Assembly: GCF_036245865.1 (NCBI RefSeq)
Contig: NZ_BTTW01000002.1
Location: forward strand, 1 to 64,000
DNA length: 64,000 bases
Reading direction: 5' to 3'
Source: Corallococcus caeni
Lineage (GTDB): Bacteria > Myxococcota > Myxococcia > Myxococcales > Myxococcaceae
The translations under genes and the position numbers were made by a program. Below are positions 35,334 to 41,383 of the stretch, piece after piece (position 1 is the first letter of the stretch; every line of letters begins with the position of its first letter). The notes under the pieces were generated by a model. That model searched no databases, was not told the origin of the DNA, and was given only the letters and a program-made list of their open reading frames with translations.

Positions 35334-35630
35334 GCGCGCGCACCGGTGCGGGCCCGCGACGCGGTGGCGAGGGCAGGGTGGTGCCCGGACGGATGCGGGT
35401 CTCCGCGATGTGGACGCATGCTGGTCAACCCCCCGGCACCAGGCGCAGCCCTCGACAGGGAGAAGCAAAGTGCGGAGGGGCGGGTCCGGTCAAACGCGGG
35501 GGCACGGACACTGTTGGCCAGTCCGCCGACCCTGGCCTGGGGGGCAGGGAGGCGCGGAGCGCGGTGGATTCCCCCTGTCCGGAACGACAGTGCTTGGGAG
35601 GGTGCGCGGGGCGCGATAGAGGGGCGCCCC
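35334..35630. other. 297-bp divergent intergenic region
   Basis: It lies between the histidine kinase (minus) and the ferritin-like gene (plus). It is GC-rich, with no hairpin followed by T residues and no strong inverted repeat. It must hold both promoters, but none could be assigned. Confidence 0.6.
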
Positions 35631-36251
35631 ATGCGTGACAGAATCCAGGCGGTGTTGCGGCAGCTGGTCCAGGTTCCGGAGTTGGAAGTGCGGTGGCTGC
35701 ACACGCTGTCGCTGCTGGAGTTCATTGGTGCGCGGAAGATTTCGCGCACGGTGGCGGACCGGCATCCGTCGCTGGAGGTGCTGGCGCACCTGGCGGACGA
35801 GACGCGCCACGCGTTCACGTTCAAGCGGCTGGCCTGTGAGGTCGCGGGCCGCGAGGACGTGACGGAGTTCCTGAGCGTGGGCGCGGCGTCCGCGTGGTTC
35901 CAGGCGCTGGACCGGCAGCTGGCGGAGTGGGTGACGGGGGTGACGGGGACGGCGGACGTGTACCTGCACTACCTGCTCACGACGGCGGTGGTGGAGCGCC
36001 GGGCCATGGTGCTCTATCCGCTCTACAAGGCGGCCACGCGGCAGGCGGTGGTGCGCGAGGAGCTGGGGCGCGTGGTGGTGGAGGAGCAGTCCCACCGCCG
36101 GGCCATCGAGGACGCCTGTCAGCAGCGCCTGGAGAAGGCGGGCGTGACGCTGGAGCCCGCGCTCGCGCTGGAGGAGCGCCTGTTCGAGACGTTCCTCATC
36201 CAACTGGAGAAGGACGTGGCCCAAGCGCTCGCGGGAGCGCAGGCGGCCTGA
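35631..36251 (+). CDS. ferritin-like di-iron protein of unknown function
   Basis: 206 residues, all-helical. A possible di-iron ligand set is visible: Glu in LSLLEFIGARKIS, ExxH in LADETRHAF, Glu in TTAVVERRAM, and ExxH in VVEEQSHRRAIED. This spacing matches four-helix ferritin-like proteins that bind two metals and handle iron, oxygen or radicals. No ferritin cage or ribonucleotide reductase motifs are seen, so the activity is open. The ATG at 35631 directly precedes the first helix. Confidence 0.75.
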   Translation: MRDRIQAVLRQLVQVPELEVRWLHTLSLLEFIGARKISRTVADRHPSLEVLAHLADETRHAFTFKRLACEVAGREDVTEFLSVGAASAWFQALDRQLAEWVTGVTGTADVYLHYLLTTAVVERRAMVLYPLYKAATRQAVVREELGRVVVEEQSHRRAIEDACQQRLEKAGVTLEPALALEERLFETFLIQLEKDVAQALAGAQAA

Positions 36252-36285
36252 GCGGCACGGATTGCATCTCCCGGGCGTGAGGGAT

Positions 36286-36317
36286 AAGTGATTCACTTCC
36301 GCGTCAGAAGTGAGTCA
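36286..36317. promoter_or_regulatory. tandem operator of the RHH-GNAT toxin-antitoxin operon
   Basis: Two copies of aagtgantca (36286-36295 and 36308-36317) are spaced 22 bp start to start, two helical turns; the first is part of an odd palindrome aagtgattcactt. They lie just upstream of the antitoxin ATG at 36330. Ribbon-helix-helix antitoxins usually bind such direct repeats to autoregulate, so this is a likely operator. Confidence 0.6.
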
Positions 36318-36329
36318 GGAGTGCTCGCC

Positions 36330-36692
36330 ATGTCCCACCGACTGCAACCCACCGTTTCCGATCCGGTCATGGAGCAGGTCCAACGGCTGCGGCGCGAGCT
36401 GGGCGGGGACGTCTCGGAGATCATCACCGAGGCCATCAGCCTGCTGGACAAGGTGGTGCTGGAGGCGCGGCGGGGCGCGCGGCTCGCCTTCGTGCCCCAC
36501 GAGCCCGGGCAGCCCCTGCGCGAGTACAGCTCGCCAGCGCTGACCCGGCTGGAGTGGAGGACGATGGGGGAGGAGTCCATCGTCCTGCCCGCGAAGGACT
36601 TCGACCGGGTGGCCAGGGCGGTGGAGGCGCCCGCGAAGCCGACGCGTGCGCTGCGTGAGCTCTCCCGTCGCCGCCGTCGCGAGCGCCCTTGA
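36330..36692 (+). CDS. RHH-type antitoxin (DUF1778-like C-terminus)
   Basis: 120 residues. The N-terminal ~45 residues (SDPVMEQVQRLRRELGGDVS, then EIITEAISLL) form a ribbon-helix-helix-like DNA-binding unit. The C-terminal segment SIVLPAKDFDRVARAVEAPA followed by KPTRALREL resembles the toxin-binding end of DUF1778 antitoxins (pattern V-L-x-x-x-D-F-x-x-F-x-x-x-x-x-x-P-x-x-P). The ATG at 36330 is preferred over an upstream start at 36288. The next gene starts with a TTG overlapping this stop codon, a coupled toxin-antitoxin arrangement. Confidence 0.8.
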   Translation: MSHRLQPTVSDPVMEQVQRLRRELGGDVSEIITEAISLLDKVVLEARRGARLAFVPHEPGQPLREYSSPALTRLEWRTMGEESIVLPAKDFDRVARAVEAPAKPTRALRELSRRRRRERP

Positions 36693-37258
36693 GCCGGAAA
36701 CCGCCCGTCATTCCCGCGCCGTACACGGAAGCACTGACGCACGAGGACGCGGCCAGCGGCTTCCAGTGCGAGCACGAAGCGCTCAACCGCTTCTTCCGAC
36801 AGGACGCGGGCCAGAACCAGCGCCGTGACGTCAGCCGGACCTGGGTGCTGCGCCGGCCGGACACCCGGCCCGACTGGCCCCGGGTGCTCGGGTACTACAC
36901 GCTCTCCGTGGGGCAGGTGTCGCGAGACGAGGCACCGGAAGAGGTCATCAAACGCCTGCCGCGCTATCCGCTTCCGGCGGTCATCCTCGGAAGGCTCGCC
37001 CGGGACTCGCGGGTCCGCGGCGCGGGTGTGGGCGAGCAGCTGCTGGACGACGCGCACCGCCGCGCGCTGGCCATCGGGGAGAACGCGGGCGTCGTGCTCG
37101 TCGTCGTGGATGCGAAGGATGCGTTCGCGGCCCGCTTCTACGCACGCTTCGGCTACCGGCCGCTCGTCGGTGCCGGGCCCGGCGCGCCGGAGTGGCCCCG
37201 GCGTCTGTTCCTGCCCCTGAGCTACCTGCGCGCGTCCTTCGAGGACGACGACGCCTGA
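36689..37258 (+). CDS. GNAT-family acetyltransferase toxin (TacT/AtaT-like)
   Basis: 189 residues. The N-terminus FQCEHEALNRFFRQDAGQNQ, then RRDVSRTWVL, is the pattern of GNAT toxins that acetylate the amino acid on charged tRNA. The acetyl-CoA loop is RVRGAGVGEQLLDDA, the catalytic region is ARFYARFGYRPL, and VVLVVVDAKDAFA is the preceding strand. It starts at TTG 36689, overlapping the antitoxin stop, so toxin level is tied to antitoxin translation. It should block translation when the antitoxin is lost. Chromosomal fixation or phage defence roles are possible; the tRNA target is unknown. Confidence 0.86.
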   Translation: MSRKPPVIPAPYTEALTHEDAASGFQCEHEALNRFFRQDAGQNQRRDVSRTWVLRRPDTRPDWPRVLGYYTLSVGQVSRDEAPEEVIKRLPRYPLPAVILGRLARDSRVRGAGVGEQLLDDAHRRALAIGENAGVVLVVVDAKDAFAARFYARFGYRPLVGAGPGAPEWPRRLFLPLSYLRASFEDDDA

Positions 37259-37262
37259 GCCG

Positions 37263-38000
37263 TCAGGTCTCGCCCGGCGACGGTTCTTCTTCTCCGTCGC
37301 CAGCCGTGCTGGACAGCTCCAGCTTGCCGCCCGTCCACGTCGCCTGGAGGTTCCTCGCCCGGCGTGCGCGCTTGCGGCTGAGCTCCACGCCCACCGCGTC
37401 CAGGCCCAATGCGTTGGCCACCGCGAGCGCGGTGCCGTGGCCACAGAAGGGGTCCACCACCGTGCGCGTGCGCGTCTGCTCCAGGATGAAGCGGCAGGCC
37501 ACCAGGCACGCGTTGAGTCCCATGCCTCGCGTCCACGTCACCTCGCCGGGGTCCGGCAACACGTCCGCCGTGGACTTCCCCGCGTCCGCCTTCAGCCCCC
37601 GGCTGAAGCACAGCAGGTGCGAGTACGCCGGCCTCCCGAACGTCACCGTCCCCGGCGTCCGGCGGCACACCACCTTGTGCCAGAGCGTGTCGCACCCCGC
37701 CGCCTCCGCCGCCTTCGACACCAGGTAGCCCTTGTCCACCCACGCCCCGTCCTTCTTCACGTCGGACTGGTAGAACACCGCCACCCCGTCCGGGGGCACC
37801 CGCGACAACACCTTCGCCGCCGCCCCCACGAACCAGTCCTTCCACTGGGGCACCGTGAGCGACGGGAACTCGGAGACGTCCGGCAGCGACGCCACCACCG
37901 AACACCCGTCCAGCACCGGCCGCGCCTCCAGCCACGCGAGCGCGTCCTCGCAGTACACCGTGCGCTTCGCTCCCGCCGTCCCGCTGCGTCCATCCGTCAT
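37263..38000 (-). CDS. SAM-dependent methyltransferase related to DNA/TRM11-type enzymes
   Basis: 245 residues. The C-terminal DPFCGHGTALAVANALGLDAVGVELSRKRA holds a clear SAM motif I of beta/gamma-order DNA and RNA methyltransferases. At the place where such enzymes have D/N-P-P-Y there is VVASLPDVSEFPSL, so the canonical catalytic motif IV is replaced by SLPD. The middle (VAVFYQSDVKKDGAWVDKGY) is a strongly patterned block. This may be a distinct RNA or DNA base methyltransferase. It converges on the toxin gene, ending 4 bp away. Confidence is good for the fold, low for the substrate. Confidence 0.8.
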   Translation of the reverse strand: MTDGRSGTAGAKRTVYCEDALAWLEARPVLDGCSVVASLPDVSEFPSLTVPQWKDWFVGAAAKVLSRVPPDGVAVFYQSDVKKDGAWVDKGYLVSKAAEAAGCDTLWHKVVCRRTPGTVTFGRPAYSHLLCFSRGLKADAGKSTADVLPDPGEVTWTRGMGLNACLVACRFILEQTRTRTVVDPFCGHGTALAVANALGLDAVGVELSRKRARRARNLQATWTGGKLELSSTAGDGEEEPSPGET

Positions 38001-38136
38001 GACGCCCCCGAGTCTGCCGCAAAGCGCCCACCCGCTCCCACCCCTCATTCCCACCCGTCACGTCTCCCTGCTGGGGCAGCCCGCCCTTCATCCCTCCATC
38101 CAACCCCCGAGGAGCCTGTGGACGGCCACGTCCCAA

Positions 38137-38170
38137 TCGTGGCTTGCTACGCTTCCCCTTTAAGCCACGA
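38137..38170. promoter_or_regulatory. 9-bp inverted repeat upstream of hydrolase gene
   Basis: tcgtggctt (38137-38145) and aagccacga (38162-38170) are perfect inverted repeats separated by 16 nt, ending 34 bp before the hydrolase ATG. It could be an operator or an RNA hairpin in the leader. Confidence 0.4.
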
Positions 38171-38204
38171 CTTCCCGCTGTTCCCCCCTCGGAGGAAGAC
38201 CCCC

Positions 38205-38993
38205 ATGCCCACGACGAACGCGACGGATGGCACACCCCTGCACTACCGGGTCCTGGGGGACGGTCCTCGCGACGTGGTGCTGGTGCATGGGTGGATGGTG
38301 TCCGGCGCGGTGTGGGACTCGATGCTGGAGAAGCTGGACATGACGGGGCTGCGGCTGCTGGTCCTGGACCACCGGGGCACCGGACCGTCCGGGCGGCCGA
38401 CGTCGGGGTACTCGCTGGAGCAGTACGCGAAGGACGTGCTGGCGGTGGCGGACCACGCGAAGGCGCAGCGCTTCACGCTGGTGGGCCACAGCATGGGCGG
38501 GCAGATCGCCAAGTGGGTCGCGTCGGAGGCCCCCGCGCGCGTCACCGGCCTGGTGCTGCTCAACACGGTGCCCGCGTCGGGGCTGCCGCTGCCGCCGGAC
38601 GCGGCCGGGCTGTTCCGCACCTCCGCGGGGGACCGGGAGAAGCAGAAGACCATCCTGGGCCTGGCGTGCAAGCAGCTGTCGCCGGAGTCGCTGGAGGCCC
38701 TGCTGAAGGACTCGGGCACGGTGGGCAAGGACGCCATCGAGCAGTGCTTCGACTCCTGGACTGCGGGTGGCTTCGCGCACCGGCTGGCCGCCATCACGGC
38801 GCCCACGCTGGTGGTGGCCACGGATGATCCGTTCCTGCCGCCGGTGTTCCTCAAGCAGGCGGTGGTGGGGCTCATCCAGAACGCGCGCCTGACGCACCTG
38901 CCGGGCCCGGGGCACTACCCCCAGGTGGAGCGTCCGGCGGAGACGGCGGCGCTGCTGTCGGCGTTCCTCGCGGGCAACGCCGCGCAGGCCTGA
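38205..38993 (+). CDS. alpha/beta hydrolase (esterase/haloperoxidase-like)
   Basis: 262 residues. The oxyanion motif LVHGWMVSG, DHRGTGPSGRP, nucleophile Ser in LVGHSMGGQIA (about 94), the acid region PTLVVATDDPFLPP and final His in GPGHYPQVERP are all present. No signal peptide, so cytoplasmic. A strong ggagga ribosome-binding site precedes ATG 38205. The next gene follows after 13 bp, so the two form an operon. Substrate unknown; small ester or lactone is typical. Confidence 0.9.
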   Translation: MPTTNATDGTPLHYRVLGDGPRDVVLVHGWMVSGAVWDSMLEKLDMTGLRLLVLDHRGTGPSGRPTSGYSLEQYAKDVLAVADHAKAQRFTLVGHSMGGQIAKWVASEAPARVTGLVLLNTVPASGLPLPPDAAGLFRTSAGDREKQKTILGLACKQLSPESLEALLKDSGTVGKDAIEQCFDSWTAGGFAHRLAAITAPTLVVATDDPFLPPVFLKQAVVGLIQNARLTHLPGPGHYPQVERPAETAALLSAFLAGNAAQA

Positions 38994-39006
38994 AGGAGGA
39001 CGTGAC

Positions 39007-39441
39007 ATGGCCTGGGGTATGTCCTTCGAGCGCGACGCCGAGCACGACGTCGTCACCGCGAACTTCACCGACTGCATCCTGGCGACGGATGAGGACGTGC
39101 ATCGGTGGGGGCGCGAGGTGGAGGAGCAGTTCGCGAAGTTCGAAGGCCGCGTGGACCTGCTCATCAACCTGGACGGGCTCATCGTCCGCCACACCGCGGG
39201 GCGCACCTTCGGCAAGGTGCGGCGCGAGGTGCTGGAGCGCAACACGCACCGCTCGTTCCGCTACGGCGGCGACGAGATGACGCTCACGTTCATCAACACC
39301 AGCGGCGCCATCCATGGCGCGGCGGTGAACCACTTCCCCACGCGCGAGGCCGCCCTGGCGGCCCTCATCGCCGAGCGCGAGAGCCTGCGCAGGCGCGGCT
39401 TCACGCCGTTCCTGCCGGGCGTCGTCAACACCAAGCGCTGA
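39007..39441 (+). CDS. hypothetical protein with STAS/SpoIIAA-like features
   Basis: 144 residues. The alternating beta-alpha pattern (VTANFTDCILATDEDVHRWG, then VDLLINLDGLIVRH) resembles SpoIIAA-like or lipid-binding STAS relatives, but similarity is only at the level of pattern. Start ATG 39007 with gaaggagg upstream, 13 bp after the hydrolase stop. It probably shares the hydrolase operon. The C-terminal third is Glu/Arg-rich and helical. No catalytic motif was seen. Confidence 0.75.
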   Translation: MAWGMSFERDAEHDVVTANFTDCILATDEDVHRWGREVEEQFAKFEGRVDLLINLDGLIVRHTAGRTFGKVRREVLERNTHRSFRYGGDEMTLTFINTSGAIHGAAVNHFPTREAALAALIAERESLRRRGFTPFLPGVVNTKR

Positions 39442-39452
39442 GCGCCCGCGCG

Positions 39453-40148
39453 CTACACGCCGGCGAACCACTCGTAGCCGCGGTCCTCCCAGGTGCCCCC
39501 CGTGGCCTCCGGGAGGAAGCGCACGGTGGTGAGGTACTTCACCATCTTGTAGCCCAGCTTCACGCCCGAATAGAGGCGCAGGGGCGCGCCATGGCCGGGG
39601 ATGAGCGGCGCGCCGTTCATGCCGTACGCGAGCACGGTCTGCGGGTGCAGCGCGCTCGGCGCGTCCCAGGAGGAGTAGTAGCCCTGGTCGAACGAGCGGA
39701 ACTCCACGAAGCCCGCGCGAGGGTCGGCGCCCACGGCCCGGGCCAGGTCGCTGACGCGCACGCCGTGCCATGACGCCACCGCGCTCCAGCCCTCCACGCA
39801 GTGGTGGCGGATCCGGAAGTCGGTCCGGGGCAGCTGGCGCAGCTCCTCCAGCGAGAAGGCGCGCGGCCGGGCCACGAGTCCACCGACCTCCAGCCGCCAG
39901 CCGGCGGGGGCCAACGGCACGGTGTCGGAGATGAAGTAGTGGGGGAAGTCGCGGGGCGGGGTGAGCTGTTCGACGGGCTCCTCGGGGGCCAGCCGGGCGG
40001 GGTGGAAGAGGGCGGTCTGCGCGCGCTGGTTGAAGCGGTCCATGACGCCGAGGAAGCCCTCGCGCGGGCGCTGGGAATCGCAGGCGCTGGTGGCGAGCGC
40101 GGCGGCGCCCAGGAGGACGCGGCGGCGCGTGAGGATGCGCTCAGACAT
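39453..40148 (-). CDS. molybdopterin-dependent oxidoreductase (MsrP/sulfite-oxidase-like)
   Basis: 231 residues. A twin-arginine-like leader (LTRRRVLLGAAALATSAC, about 6-23) ends in a Cys that could also be lipid-modified. The molybdopterin domain shows the conserved cofactor cysteine in FRIRHHCVEGWSAVASW (Cys117), then the substrate loop and LRLYSGVKLGYKMVKYLTTV. Such periplasmic enzymes reduce sulfoxides or oxidise sulfite. The gene overlaps the cytochrome b gene upstream by 8 bp, which likely passes electrons to it from the quinone pool. Confidence 0.9.
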   Translation of the reverse strand: MSERILTRRRVLLGAAALATSACDSQRPREGFLGVMDRFNQRAQTALFHPARLAPEEPVEQLTPPRDFPHYFISDTVPLAPAGWRLEVGGLVARPRAFSLEELRQLPRTDFRIRHHCVEGWSAVASWHGVRVSDLARAVGADPRAGFVEFRSFDQGYYSSWDAPSALHPQTVLAYGMNGAPLIPGHGAPLRLYSGVKLGYKMVKYLTTVRFLPEATGGTWEDRGYEWFAGV

Positions 40149-40800
40149 CGGGCTTCCTCCCGCCGGTGATCATCTCCCCGAAGGTGCGCGGGTGCAGGGC
40201 GACGAGGACGACGTGGCCCACGGTGAAGAGGGCGAACAGCGCGAGCAGCAGCAGGTGGATGAAGCGCGCGGGGTCGTAGCCACCGAAGAGGGTCATGAGC
40301 CAGTGGAGCTGCACGGGCTTGTAGATGGCGAGGCCGGACAGGACGGACAGCGCGCCCATCACGAGGGTGGCGGTGTACGCCAGCCGCTGGAGCCCGTTGT
40401 AGAGGCCCGTCTGCACGGGCGCGGGGCGCAGCCGCAGGTAGTACGCGAGCGTGGCCACAGCGTCGCGAGCATCGCGGCGCGGGAGGAACAGGCGGCGTCG
40501 CCACTCGCCGCTGAGCGCGAGGTAGAGCACGTACACGACGCCGTTGAGGGCCAGGAACCAGCCGAACGCGAAGTGCCAGCTCCGCGCCCCCGCGAGCCAG
40601 TCCCCCAGGCGCAGCCACGCTGGCGGCATGGCGTCCTGGAAGGGATAGAGCGCGAACGGCCGGCCGCGAGGCCCCATGCGCGGATACGCGACGAGGATCT
40701 GCAACCCGCTCGCCGCGAGGATGGCGAGCAGCGGCACGTTGGCCCAGTGGGTGAGCCGGATGGGCCAGGGCTGGGGACGGCGCTGCTCGGGCGGGTGCAC
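40141..40800 (-). CDS. cytochrome b561-type membrane subunit
   Basis: 219 residues with four or five transmembrane helices. Histidines suited to heme b ligation sit in RLTHWANVPLLAIL (helix 1), SWHFAFGWFLALNGVVY (helix 3) and RFIHLLLLALFALFTVGHVVLVALHP (last helix). This is the prokaryotic cytochrome b561 pattern. It overlaps the molybdopterin enzyme gene by 8 bp, so the two form an electron-transfer pair analogous to MsrPQ but with a cytochrome b561 instead of MsrQ. The ATG at 40800 is followed by a Pro/Arg-rich cytoplasmic tail. Confidence 0.88.
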   Translation of the reverse strand: MHPPEQRRPQPWPIRLTHWANVPLLAILAASGLQILVAYPRMGPRGRPFALYPFQDAMPPAWLRLGDWLAGARSWHFAFGWFLALNGVVYVLYLALSGEWRRRLFLPRRDARDAVATLAYYLRLRPAPVQTGLYNGLQRLAYTATLVMGALSVLSGLAIYKPVQLHWLMTLFGGYDPARFIHLLLLALFALFTVGHVVLVALHPRTFGEMITGGRKPDV

Positions 40801-40903
40801 GCGGCGGAGCCCAGCATCGCGGCGTGGCCCGGGGCCATGCGGCGGGGGGATGGCGCGAACGCTCGGGAGAGGACTTCGCTGTCGAGGGGGCTAGGATTCC
40901 CGG

Positions 40904-41245
40904 ATGGGTTCCATCTCCCGCCCCACCCACCTGATTGGCTGGATGCGGCTCTGGTGTGAGCGGCCCGGCATGTTCCTGGTGGGCGCGCCCGACTACCAGT
41001 CGATCAACGTGTCGTATCTGCGCATGTGCATCTTCGCCTACGACTGGGCGCGTGAGGACCTGGGCCATCCGCCGGAGCATTCGGCTTTCCGTGAGTGGAT
41101 CTTCGCGAGGCGTCCGGACCTGCGCCATCACCCGCTCTGGTACGGAGAGGCGCTCCTGCCGGAGCTGGGCAACGACCACGCACGGGTGATTGCCCGGATA
41201 GGGCAATGGGTGGACCAGTACAGCGCCGAGCAAGGATTGCCGTAG
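40904..41245 (+). CDS. hypothetical protein (113 aa)
   Basis: 113 residues, Trp- and His-rich (WMRLWCERPGMFLVGAPDYQ, then AYDWAREDLGHPPEHSAFREW). No signal peptide or membrane helix. Not a family I recognise; the size and mixed aromatic composition are reminiscent of small immunity-type proteins, but that is only an impression. The ATG at 40904 is preceded by ggattcc, a weak ribosome-binding site. It is isolated between a divergent oxidoreductase operon and the lipoprotein gene. Confidence 0.6.
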   Translation: MGSISRPTHLIGWMRLWCERPGMFLVGAPDYQSINVSYLRMCIFAYDWAREDLGHPPEHSAFREWIFARRPDLRHHPLWYGEALLPELGNDHARVIARIGQWVDQYSAEQGLP

Positions 41246-41383
41246 CACCGGCCCACGGGTCGCAAGGAATTGGCAAGCATTGCACGGCGTGCCGGGCACA
41301 CATGGCCGCCGGTCCCCGTGGATTGGACGTCCGGGAGTGACCCGGTATCGTTCCTGTTCCCGTCCGCCTTCCCCGAGGATGCC

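Noticed and set aside
36288-36329. Use of an upstream start for the antitoxin.
   Set aside because: It would translate through the operator repeats and add residues with no family match; the start at 36330 fits the RHH family.
41271-41284. A sequence tggcaagcattgca resembling a sigma-54 promoter upstream of the lipoprotein gene.
   Set aside because: The spacing between the GG and GC elements is 8 bases instead of the required 10, so it is not a valid -24/-12 promoter.
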